A stretch of DNA of 64,000 nucleotides from Streptomyces rishiriensis (GTDB lineage Bacteria; Actinomycetota; Actinomycetes; Streptomycetales; Streptomycetaceae): the NCBI RefSeq assembly GCF_003112535.1, contig NZ_BEWA01000026.1:44524-108523 (forward strand). Reading direction: 5' to 3'. Every line of letters begins with the position of its first letter. Positions within the stretch are counted from its first letter, which is position 1. The position numbers and the translations under genes were made by a program. The notes beneath the pieces are model-generated. The model searched no databases, was not told where the DNA came from, and saw only the letters and a program-made list of their open reading frames with translations. Of this stretch, positions 26,826-34,519 are shown piece after piece.

Positions 26826-28330
26826 GCCCCGCTCCCCCTCCAGATGTCCGTGAACCGGTCCAGCAGTCCGGCCGCCGCGCGCACGTCCTCCGTGAGCGGC
26901 CGGTCGGCCTGGTCGGCGTCGAGCAGCGCCTCGGCCAGCTCCAGCGCCCGCCCGGCCGGCAGCCCCGGCTCGGGCCGCAGCTCGCGCTGGCGCAGCGCCC
27001 GTACGGCGGCGACGAGTTCGCAGCCGACGACGAGACGGTACGCGGCGCAGACGCGCAGTGTCTGCCGGGCGGCGAGCGAGGCGAAACTGGCCTGCTCCTC
27101 GACGCCCCGGGAGAGTACAGCGTGACCGAGCGACGCGGGCGCGGAGAAGGCCCGCAGGTCGCCCAGGGCGGCGCCGGCGGCGTACTCCAGGATCATCACG
27201 CCGGAGGAGGCGGGCTCGGAGTCGGCGAGGAAGGGCCGCAGTCGGGTGTAGGCGGGCTCGTTGAGCGTGGAGAGCCGGGAGGTGGACAGCCGCGCCACCT
27301 GGGTCAGGGCCAGCCTGAAGTGGTCCAGGACGAGGGCGAGTTGAGCCTGGTAGAAGCCGCCGTGGTGGTAGGCGGTCATGTCCTCGGGGCAGATGAGGGG
27401 GTTCTCGGCGGCCGCGTTGATCTCGACGGCGATCACCTCCTCCAGGGCGTCGGCGGCGTCGTGCGCGGGGCCGTGGATCTGGGGGAGGCAGCGGAAGCCG
27501 TAGGGGTCCTGGATCCTGCCCAGGGGCGGTGTGGGCCGGTCCTCGGCGCCGATCAGCTCGCGCATGCGGCGGGCGACCTCGGCGGAGCCGCGGTGCGGGC
27601 GGGCGGCGTGCACGGGGGCGGCGTAGGCCTCGTGCGAGCCGTCCACGGCGAGCAGCGAGAGGGCGGCGACGACCTGAGTGGCCTGCAGAAGTCCGCGCAG
27701 TTCATGCAGGGCGAGGGCGGACTGGCCGAGGGTGAGGGCGTTGCTGCTGATGAGCGCGAGGGCGTCGTTGTTGTCGAGCGGCTGCGGTGCGGGGCCCTTT
27801 GCTCCGCGCCACGGATGCTCTCCCACCAGTGCGAGGCCGACCTGCGCGAGGGCGGCCAGATCCCCGGTGCCCACCGAGCCGAACTCGTTGACGACCGGAT
27901 GCGCCCCGCTCTCCAGCGCCTCGCACAGCGCGGTGACGACGCTGGGCCTGAGTCCGGCGCCCCCGGCGAGCAGCTGGTTGGCGCGGACGGCGAGCATCGC
28001 CCGGACCTGCCGGGCGGGCAGTTCCTCGCCGATGGCGCCGGCGTGACTGCGCAGCAGGCGCAGACCGTGTTCGGCGGCCGCCTCGGTGGGCACGTCCTCG
28101 TTCCGGTTGGCGCCGACGCCGGTGGAGCGGCCGTAGACGCGACCGGTGGCGGCGATCAGCCGGGCGGCGTCCCAGGCCTCGGTCATCCGCTTCGTCGCGT
28201 CGGTGCCGGGGACCGGCCGGGCGACGCCGTCGGCGAGGCGTACGACGTCCTCGACGCCGAGGGCGATCCCGTCGAGGACGACGAGACCGGAGCCCACTCC
28301 GGGAGATGCGTCCACGATTCGAGACGACAT
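26822..28330 (-). CDS. histidine/aromatic amino acid lyase-fold enzyme with altered MIO motif
   Basis: 502 residues from ATG 28330 (GGGGAG 11 bases upstream; an upstream ATG at 28381 lacks an RBS). Clear HAL/PAL superfamily: the catalytic Tyr region YGRSTGVG (residue about 66), LLRSHAG, VRANQLLAGGAG, QDPYGFRCLPQIHG, NAAAENPL and the GVEEQASFASLAA end. But where the family has the Ala-Ser-Gly triad that cyclises to MIO (GSVGASGDL), this protein reads GSVGTGDL (about 151-158), one residue shorter and without the serine. It may lack MIO, like ergothionase, and use a better leaving group than ammonia. Co-transcribed with RpiR, divergent from a quaternary-ammonium-type importer. Confidence 0.85.
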   Translation of the reverse strand: MSSRIVDASPGVGSGLVVLDGIALGVEDVVRLADGVARPVPGTDATKRMTEAWDAARLIAATGRVYGRSTGVGANRNEDVPTEAAAEHGLRLLRSHAGAIGEELPARQVRAMLAVRANQLLAGGAGLRPSVVTALCEALESGAHPVVNEFGSVGTGDLAALAQVGLALVGEHPWRGAKGPAPQPLDNNDALALISSNALTLGQSALALHELRGLLQATQVVAALSLLAVDGSHEAYAAPVHAARPHRGSAEVARRMRELIGAEDRPTPPLGRIQDPYGFRCLPQIHGPAHDAADALEEVIAVEINAAAENPLICPEDMTAYHHGGFYQAQLALVLDHFRLALTQVARLSTSRLSTLNEPAYTRLRPFLADSEPASSGVMILEYAAGAALGDLRAFSAPASLGHAVLSRGVEEQASFASLAARQTLRVCAAYRLVVGCELVAAVRALRQRELRPEPGLPAGRALELAEALLDADQADRPLTEDVRAAAGLLDRFTDIWRGSGA

Positions 28331-28436
28331 AAGGCTACGAACTCCCCTCAATCGGGACAGTCGATCTTGCCCTCCGGTCATCCGTTACGTCGGATTAACA
28401 CCGGACCGTTGACAAGTTATTCATCTACGGAGAACT

Positions 28437-28454
28437 CTGCATGACGTTATACAG
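28437..28454. promoter_or_regulatory. candidate operator between lyase and ABC importer
   Basis: ctgcatgacgttatacag, an 18-base imperfect palindrome centred on ACGT (CTGYATRACGTYATRCAG), placed 19 bases before the importer ATG and 107 bases before the lyase ATG. Position suits divergent control by the RpiR protein. Confidence 0.45.
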
Positions 28455-28472
28455 CCGGGCAAGGGACAACTC

Positions 28473-29513
28473 ATGATCCAGTTCGACGCGGTCCACAAGC
28501 GCTTCCCCAACGGCACGACGGCAGTCCACGATCTCTCCCTCCACATGCCGGAGGGCGGCGTGACCGTGCTGGTCGGTTCCTCCGGTTGCGGCAAGACGAC
28601 CACCCTGCGGATGATCAACCGGATGGTCGACCCGACCTCCGGGACCATCGAGGTCGGCGGCAAGGACATCACCCGTCAGGACGCGGCCGAACTGCGCCGC
28701 TCCATCGGATACGTCATCCAGCAGTCGGGCCTCTTCCCGCACCGCACGGTGCTCGACAACATCGCCACCGTGCCGCTGCTGCTGGGCCACGGCCGGCGCA
28801 GGGCCCGCGCCCGCGCCGCCGAACTGCTGGAGACCGTCGGCCTGTCCGCCGACTCCGGCCGCCGCTACCCGCACCAGCTCTCCGGCGGCCAGCAGCAGCG
28901 CGTCGGGGTGGCCCGCGCGCTCGCCGCCGACCCGCCCGTGCTCCTCATGGACGAGCCCTTCGGCGCCGTCGACCCCGTGGTCCGCACCCAGCTCCAGGAC
29001 GAACTGCTCAGGCTGCAGAAGGAGTTGAGCAAGACCATCGTCTTCGTCACCCACGACATCGACGAAGCCGTCCGCCTCGGCGACCAGATCGCCGTGTTCC
29101 GCACCGGCGGCCACCTGGTCCAGTGCGCCTCGCCCACCGAGCTGCTCGCCCGCCCGGCCGACGACTTCGTGGCCGACTTCCTCGGCGCCGAGCGCGGTCT
29201 GAAGCTGCTCTCGCTGAAGACCCTCGCGGACGTCCCGCAGGGCCCCGCCCCCGAGGGCGGCGCCTGGACCCTCGTCCTCGACGAGGCCCGCCGGCCCCTG
29301 CACTGGGCGTCCGCGTCGGACGGCGCCGAGGTCCCCGTGCGCCCCCTCAGGGACGCCGACTCCCTCCTCTCGGCGCTCAACGAGTCGGTCGCCGCCCCCA
29401 CCGGCCTGGTCGCGCGGGTCGACGCCGACGGCGTCCTCACCGGCGTGACCTCGCGCGACGACGTCCACACCCACGCGGGCCGGGCCCACACCGAGGCACG
29501 GGTGGCCGCATGA
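28473..29513 (+). CDS. ABC importer ATPase, osmoprotectant/quaternary-ammonium type
   Basis: 346 residues. Walker A GSSGCGKTT, Q-loop YVIQQSGLFP, signature LSGGQQQR, Walker B VLLMDEPFGAVDP, H-loop THD. The QQSGLFPH and DEPFGAVDPVVR forms are typical of OpuCA/ProV-like ATPases of betaine importers. C-terminal extension (about 240-346) contains one weak CBS-like segment (TGLVARVDADGVLTGVTSRDDV). First of four coupled genes; next ATG overlaps its stop. Confidence 0.93.
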   Translation: MIQFDAVHKRFPNGTTAVHDLSLHMPEGGVTVLVGSSGCGKTTTLRMINRMVDPTSGTIEVGGKDITRQDAAELRRSIGYVIQQSGLFPHRTVLDNIATVPLLLGHGRRRARARAAELLETVGLSADSGRRYPHQLSGGQQQRVGVARALAADPPVLLMDEPFGAVDPVVRTQLQDELLRLQKELSKTIVFVTHDIDEAVRLGDQIAVFRTGGHLVQCASPTELLARPADDFVADFLGAERGLKLLSLKTLADVPQGPAPEGGAWTLVLDEARRPLHWASASDGAEVPVRPLRDADSLLSALNESVAAPTGLVARVDADGVLTGVTSRDDVHTHAGRAHTEARVAA

Positions 29514-30151
29514 CCATCGACTGGTCCTGGATATCCGGGCACACCGACGAACTGACCACCCTCGCGATCTCTCACCTGCAGGCCGCGCTGACCGCCGTCC
29601 TCCTCGGCCTGCTGATCAGCCTCCCCCTCGCGGTGGTCGCCCACCGGGTCCGCCCCCTGCGCGGGTTCCTGCTCGGCCTCTCGAACGTGCTGTTCACGAT
29701 CCCCTCGATCGCGATCTTCGTCCTGCTGCTGCCGATCAGCGGCCTCACCCGCACCACCACCGTCATCGGCCTGACCGTCTACACCCTGGTCGTGCTGCTG
29801 CGGAACACGGTCGAGGGCCTCGACTCGGTGCCCGCGAAGACCAAGGAAGCGGCCAAGGCGATGGGCACCCGCCCCCTGCGCACGCTCCTCACCGTCGAGT
29901 TCCCGCTCGCGCTCCCCGTGATCATGGCGGGCGTGCGGATCGCGACGGTCATGTCGATCTCCCTGGTCTCCGTCGCCACCTACATCGGCGACGGCGGTCT
30001 CGGCCAGCTGTTCACCGACGGCTTCCAGCGCGACTTCCCGACGCCGGTCATCGCGGGAGTCGTCCTCACGATCCTCCTCGCCGTCGTCGCCGACGCGGCT
30101 CTGGTGGGCGTCCAGTACCTCCTCACCCCGTGGAAGAGGCGGCGAGCCTGA
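29510..30151 (+). CDS. ABC importer permease (OpuCB-like)
   Basis: 213 residues, about five or six membrane helices, with the EAA loop KEAAKAMGTRPLRTLLTVEFPLALPVIMAGVR that docks on the ATPase. Matches the OpuCB/ProW permease family. ATGA overlap with the ATPase gene and TGATG overlap with the second permease. Confidence 0.92.
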   Translation: MTIDWSWISGHTDELTTLAISHLQAALTAVLLGLLISLPLAVVAHRVRPLRGFLLGLSNVLFTIPSIAIFVLLLPISGLTRTTTVIGLTVYTLVVLLRNTVEGLDSVPAKTKEAAKAMGTRPLRTLLTVEFPLALPVIMAGVRIATVMSISLVSVATYIGDGGLGQLFTDGFQRDFPTPVIAGVVLTILLAVVADAALVGVQYLLTPWKRRRA

Positions 30152-30822
30152 TGTACGAACTGTTCAAGAACCTCGGCGGCTGGCTGACCAGCGGCGCCCA
30201 GTGGTCCGGCCCGGACGGCATCGCCCACCGCCTCGCCGAACACCTCCAGTACTCCCTGCTGGCCACCCTCGTCGCGGCCGTGATCGGCCTCCCGGTCGGC
30301 CTGCTGATCGGCCACACCGGCCGGGGCGCGTTCCTCGCCATCAACCTGGCCTCCTTCGGCCGCGCCCTGCCGACCGTCGGCCTGGTCGTCCTGGTCTTCC
30401 TCGCCAGCGGCCTGTCCATGTGGCCCGTCTACGTCGCGCTGGTCGCCCTCGCGGTCCCCTCGATCGTCACCAACACCTACGCGGGCATGACGGCCGTCGA
30501 CCCGGACGTGAAGGACGTGGCACGCGGGCAGGGCATGCGCGGCCACCAGGTGCTGTTCCAGGTCGAGCTGCCGCTCGCCCTCCCCCTGATCATGACGGGC
30601 CTGCGCCTCGCGCTCATCCAGGTCGTCGCCACGGCCACGATCGCCGCGTACGTCTCCTTCGGCGGTCTCGGCCGCTACGTCTTCGACGGCCTCGCCCAGC
30701 GCGACCTCGTCCAGGTGCTCGGCGGCGCGGTCCTGGTCGCCGCCGTCGCCATCGCCTTGGACCTCGCGCTCTCCGGCGTCCAGCGGCTCCTCTTCCGACA
30801 CCGCCCCGCACAGCACGCCTAG
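30151..30822 (+). CDS. ABC importer permease (OpuCD-like)
   Basis: 223 residues, six membrane helices; EAA loop KDVARGQGMRGHQVLFQVELPLALPLIMTGLR. Paralogue of the preceding permease, together a heterodimeric channel. Start taken as ATG 30151, overlapping the previous stop; GTG 30130 is a possible longer start. Confidence 0.92.
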   Translation: MYELFKNLGGWLTSGAQWSGPDGIAHRLAEHLQYSLLATLVAAVIGLPVGLLIGHTGRGAFLAINLASFGRALPTVGLVVLVFLASGLSMWPVYVALVALAVPSIVTNTYAGMTAVDPDVKDVARGQGMRGHQVLFQVELPLALPLIMTGLRLALIQVVATATIAAYVSFGGLGRYVFDGLAQRDLVQVLGGAVLVAAVAIALDLALSGVQRLLFRHRPAQHA

Positions 30823-30833
30823 GGAATCCCGAC

Positions 30834-31766
30834 ATGAACCGACGCACGATCCTCGGCGGCCTGTTCGCGGCCGCGACCGTCCCCGCCCTGACCGCCTGCG
30901 CGAGCGGCATCACCTCCCTCGACAACGAGGGCGGCGCCGCCTCCGGCGGCGGCTCCAGCAAGGACGGCGTCACCATCGGCACCGCCAACTTCACCGAGAA
31001 CCAGGTGCTGGGCTACCTCTACGCCGCCGTCCTGGCGGCGGCCGGCGTGAAGGTGAAGGTCCGCCCCAACCTGGGCACCCGCGAGATCGTCTTCCCCGCC
31101 CTGAAAAGCGGCGACATCGACCTCCTGCCCGAGTACCAGGGCGCCCTCCTCACCTACCTCGCCCCGAAGGCCGCGGCGACCGAGGAGGGCGAGATGCAGA
31201 ACGACCTCACCATCGCCCTGCCCGCCGGACTCCAGGTGCTGCCGTACGGCCTCGCCGAGGACGCGGACGCCTTCGCGGTCACCCGGGAGACCGCCCGGAA
31301 GTACGGCCTGGCCTCCCTCGCCGACCTGACGAAACTGAACGGCAGGCTCGTCCTCGGCGCCGCCCCCGAGGTGAAGACCCGCCGCGTCGGCGTGGTCGGC
31401 CTCAAGGAGGTGTACGGCGTGGAGTTCAAGGAGTTCAAGTCGCTGGACTCCTCCGGCCCACTGGTCAAGGGCGCCCTGAAGAAGGGCGACGTCGACGTGG
31501 CGAACCTCTTCACCACCGACACCGACATCCTGGACAACGGCTGGGTGGTGCTCAGCGACCCGAAGAACCTCATCCCCGGCCAGCACATCGTCCCGCTCAT
31601 CGCCGACCGCCGGGCCGACTCCACCGTCCGCAAGGCCCTCGCCAGGCTCGGCAACGTCCTCACCACCACCCAGCTCACCGAGCTCAACCGCCAGGTGGAC
31701 AAGGACAAGAAGGACCCCGAGGACGTGGCGAACACGTACGCCAGGCAGCACGGGCTGGCCCGCTAG
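30834..31766 (+). CDS. lipoprotein substrate-binding protein of the ABC importer
   Basis: 310 residues. Twin-arginine-like N-terminus MNRRTILGG and a lipobox LTAC at about residues 17-20, then the OsmF/OpuCC-type domain: IGTANFTENQVLGYLYAAVL, LGTREIVFPALKSGDIDLLPEYQGALL and TDTDILDNGWVVLSDPKNLIPGQHIVPL. Such proteins bind glycine betaine, choline, carnitine or, in EgtU, ergothioneine. The aromatic cage cannot be judged without a structure. The operon ends here with a palindrome over the stop codon. Confidence 0.92.
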   Translation: MNRRTILGGLFAAATVPALTACASGITSLDNEGGAASGGGSSKDGVTIGTANFTENQVLGYLYAAVLAAAGVKVKVRPNLGTREIVFPALKSGDIDLLPEYQGALLTYLAPKAAATEEGEMQNDLTIALPAGLQVLPYGLAEDADAFAVTRETARKYGLASLADLTKLNGRLVLGAAPEVKTRRVGVVGLKEVYGVEFKEFKSLDSSGPLVKGALKKGDVDVANLFTTDTDILDNGWVVLSDPKNLIPGQHIVPLIADRRADSTVRKALARLGNVLTTTQLTELNRQVDKDKKDPEDVANTYARQHGLAR

Positions 31767-31796
31767 CGGGCCCCCCGCCGGACAGGGGGGCTGTCC
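31757..31796 (+). terminator. palindrome and hairpin at end of ABC operon
   Basis: Perfect 16-base palindrome ggcccgctagcgggcc (31757-31772) spans the TAG stop; a second stem of 6 bp with 5-base loop follows (31780-31796). Together a likely terminator. Confidence 0.65.
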
Positions 31797-31857
31797 CCAG
31801 TGCGGCGGGCGTCCCGGCTCCCTAGCCTTGGTGTCCATGACGGGATGGGAGACGGCC

Positions 31858-32277
31858 ATGGACGCGCGGGACACGGACCTGAAGAAGGAACTCGACGCCA
31901 CCTTGCAGACACGCAGGGAACTCGGCGAGGAGTACGAGTCCGCGCTGGTGGACTCGTTCCTGGAGAAGGTCGACCAGCGCATCGACGGCGCGGTGGAGCG
32001 CCGGGTGCGCCGGCAACTCGCGGAGCAGCAGATGGCCACGGCCCGCGGGGCCCGCTCGCCCAGGGCGGCGGACTCCTGGGGCGAGCGCTTCGGCTTCGGC
32101 GTCGTCTCGCTGATCCTGGCGGTCCCGCTGTCGGCGATCGGCGGCGCCTTCGCCGGCTTCTCCGGCGTGCTCACCACCTGGCTCGGCGTCGTCGGCGTGA
32201 ACTTCGTGCAGGCCGCCCGCAGCAACCCCGAGCTGTTGCCGGGCCGGCGCCGACGGTCCGCGCGCGACGCGGACTGA
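31858..32277 (+). CDS. small membrane protein with coiled-coil-like N-terminus
   Basis: 139 residues from ATG 31858 (GGGAG 6 bases upstream; earlier in-frame starts lack an RBS). Charged helical N-terminus (about 1-60), then two hydrophobic helices (FGVVSLILAVPLSAIGGAFAGF and VLTTWLGVVGVNFVQAA) and a basic tail. No family recognised with certainty; similar small integral proteins are common in streptomycetes. Confidence 0.75.
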   Translation: MDARDTDLKKELDATLQTRRELGEEYESALVDSFLEKVDQRIDGAVERRVRRQLAEQQMATARGARSPRAADSWGERFGFGVVSLILAVPLSAIGGAFAGFSGVLTTWLGVVGVNFVQAARSNPELLPGRRRRSARDAD

Positions 32278-32342
32278 CGTACGCGACGCGGACCGAGGGG
32301 CCCGCCCCTGGCCGGCCCGCTCCTGGCTTCTGGCTCCTGGCC

Positions 32343-33116
32343 TCACGCCTGCCGGGTCGGCAGGACCATGATCTGCCGCAGGTTGACGTGCCGCGGGCGG
32401 CTGGTCGCGTAGGCGACGACGTCGGCGATCTCCGCCGAGGACAGCGCGCCGACGGCGTCGAACATGCCGTCCAGCTGCCCGGCCAGCTCGTCGTTGTCGA
32501 GGTGCGTCGCCAGTTCGGTCTGCGTCAGTCCCGGCTCGACGTTGGTGACCCGCACGTCCCGGGGCCCGAACTCGGTGCGCAGGGACTGGGACAGGTAGGT
32601 GACGGCGGCCTTGGTCGCCCCGTACACCGCGTAGTTCGGGAACGTGACGTGCGCGCCGATCGACGAGACGTTCACCAGGTCGGCGGCGCGCCCCTCGGCG
32701 GCGGCGCCCACCAGGTCCCCGGTGAAGGCGCGGATCGTCCGCAGCACCCCGGTGACGTTCGTGTCCAGCATCCGCCGCCACTCGTCGACGCGACCGTCGT
32801 CCACGGGGTTCGGCAGCATGACTCCCGCGTTGTTCACGACCAGGTCGACGGCCCCGTAGGCCTCCCTGACCCGGTCGGCGGCCCCCGCCACGGACGCGTC
32901 GTCCGTGACGTCGGCGACGACCGCGAGGGCCTCGCCGCCGTCGGCGCGGATCTTCTCGGCGACCGCCTCCAGCCGGTCCGCGCGCCGGGCCAGCAGGGCG
33001 ACCCGGGCGCCCGAGGCGGCGAGCAGCACGGCCACCGCCTCCCCGATCCCGCTGGCGGCGCCGGTGACGACGGCGGTACGGCCGGCAAGGCTCGCATACG
33101 GGTTCTCGTACGGCAT
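32343..33116 (-). CDS. short-chain dehydrogenase/reductase
   Basis: 257 residues from ATG 33116 with AGGAG 7 bases upstream. Classical SDR: nucleotide site TGAASGIG, NNAG at about 89, catalytic Ser in VNVSSIGAH and YxxxK in YAVYGATKAA. Substrate unknown. Divergent from an MmyB-type regulator that probably controls it. Confidence 0.94.
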   Translation of the reverse strand: MPYENPYASLAGRTAVVTGAASGIGEAVAVLLAASGARVALLARRADRLEAVAEKIRADGGEALAVVADVTDDASVAGAADRVREAYGAVDLVVNNAGVMLPNPVDDGRVDEWRRMLDTNVTGVLRTIRAFTGDLVGAAAEGRAADLVNVSSIGAHVTFPNYAVYGATKAAVTYLSQSLRTEFGPRDVRVTNVEPGLTQTELATHLDNDELAGQLDGMFDAVGALSSAEIADVVAYATSRPRHVNLRQIMVLPTRQA

Positions 33117-33190
33117 CTGATGCTCCTGCGACGCTGGGCCGGGGCGTCTCCCCGGCGGCACGCACCACTCTCACCGTCCCCCGCGGCGCT

Positions 33191-33215
33191 ACCCAGGGCT
33201 GCGCTCTTCCTGGGT
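33191..33215. promoter_or_regulatory. inverted repeat, candidate operator of the MmyB-type regulator
   Basis: acccagg (33191-33197) and cctgggt (33209-33215), perfect 7-base arms with 11-base spacer, in the 146-base divergent gap between the SDR and its regulator. A further half-site accagg follows at about 33224. Confidence 0.5.
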
Positions 33216-33262
33216 CTGCCAGTACCAGGTTCGCGATCCGCCCCTCCCCTACCATCGAGCGC

Positions 33263-34102
33263 ATGGACGGGGATCTCGGAGACTTTCTGCGCTCGCGCCG
33301 CGCCCGCATCCGGCCGGAGGAGGTCGGACTGCCCTCGCACGGGCGCCGGCGCGTTCCCGGGCTGCGGCGCGAGGAGGTGGCGCAGCTCGCCGGAGTGAGC
33401 GTCGACTACTACATACGCCTGGAGCAGGGCCGGGGCCCGGCCGTCAGCGACGCGGTGCTGGACGCCGTGGCGCGCGTCCTGCGCCTCGACGACACGGAGC
33501 ACGCCTACCTGCGCGCGGTCGCCCGCCCGCACAGGCCCGCCGGGCGCCGGAGCGCGCCCCGCGTCCGCACGGGCGTGCAACTCCTGCTCGACAGCATGGA
33601 GCGCACCCCGGCGTTCGTCCTGGACGTCCGGATGGACGTGCTGGCGTGGAACGCGGCGGCCGACGCCGTGTTCGGCTACGGCCGGGCCGGGCCGGACGGC
33701 CGCAACATCCCCCGGCACGTCTTCCTCGACCCCGGCTCCCGCGACTTCTACCCGCAGTGGTCCGCGGTGGCCGCGCAGTGCGTCGCGCACCTGCGGAACC
33801 TGGCGGGCCACCACCGGGACGACCGCCGGCTGACCGCGCTCGTCGGGGAACTCTCGCTGAAGAGCGAGGACTTCCGCAGGCTGTGGGCCGATCATCCGGT
33901 CCGGGAGTGCGCCTACGGGGTGAAGCGGGTCCAGCACCCGGTCGCGGGTCTGCTGACCTTGCCCTACGAGACGCTGGCGGTGGCGGCGGACCCGGACCAG
34001 ACCCTGCTGGTGTACACCGCCGAAGCGGGCTCCGAGACGGAGGAGCGGCTGCGGCTGCTGGGCAGTTGGGGAGCCTCACAGGTGCAGACGTCGCCCCGCT
34101 GA
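33263..34102 (+). CDS. helix-turn-helix regulator with MmyB-like ligand domain
   Basis: 279 residues. N-terminal XRE HTH preceded by the family start LGDFLRSRRARIRPEEVGLP and RRVPGLRREEVAQLAGVSVDYYIRLEQGR; C-terminal MmyB-like PAS-type domain with RMDVLAWNAAADAVFG and the typical HPVAGLLTLPYETLAV. These regulators sit divergent to a dehydrogenase gene they control and may bind fatty acids or hydrophobic ligands. The ATG lies 147 bases from the SDR start. Confidence 0.93.
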   Translation: MDGDLGDFLRSRRARIRPEEVGLPSHGRRRVPGLRREEVAQLAGVSVDYYIRLEQGRGPAVSDAVLDAVARVLRLDDTEHAYLRAVARPHRPAGRRSAPRVRTGVQLLLDSMERTPAFVLDVRMDVLAWNAAADAVFGYGRAGPDGRNIPRHVFLDPGSRDFYPQWSAVAAQCVAHLRNLAGHHRDDRRLTALVGELSLKSEDFRRLWADHPVRECAYGVKRVQHPVAGLLTLPYETLAVAADPDQTLLVYTAEAGSETEERLRLLGSWGASQVQTSPR

Positions 34103-34519
34103 GCCGAGCCGCCGAAAAGGGGGCCGCGCGCGGGGAAGCTTGCGCGGGGACCGCCGCACCCCCGTCACCGGGGGGCGGGACGACGGCGGTCCCCGCGAGG
34201 GACGCGTGCCGGGTCAGGCCGGGCTTGCGCGTCCGTGGCGTCGGTGGAGGTCCGGGAGCCGCTCCGGAGGTCCGTGACGCCGTTTCGGTGCCGTAGGGGC
34301 GGGGAGCCTCCCCCAGCGCTCAACGCCTGGGAGGTACCCCCACCGCCCTTCGACATCCACAAATATGCCGGACGCGTGTTAACCGGGTGCTGCGCGCACG
34401 TGACGTGCTCGTACCACTTCCACGAAGTCCACCGATCCGGTGGGCAAACGGAAGTCCGACGCCCGCGGGGGCCGTTCACCGCAGGTTTCCCCGCAGTTAC
34501 GGCCCCCACGCCCCGGAAG
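34103..34519. other. intergenic region with REP-like palindrome
   Basis: 417 bases between the regulator and the cystathionine beta-synthase stop. No gene seen. It contains the imperfect palindrome at 34297-34345 and an AT-richer stretch near 34358-34385. No tRNA or riboswitch fold recognised. Confidence 0.5.
34297..34345. repeat. REP-like imperfect palindrome of the Streptomyces intergenic type
   Basis: ggggagcctcccccagcg pairs with cgcctgggaggtacccc around the loop ctcaa, with bulges. Very similar palindromes (gggtacctccc ... gggggaggc) recur between many Streptomyces genes. Could also end transcription of the convergent pair. Confidence 0.6.

Noticed and set aside
26822..28330. Straight annotation as hutH
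   Set aside because: The MIO-forming Ala-Ser-Gly triad is not present, so ammonia-lyase activity on histidine cannot be assumed.
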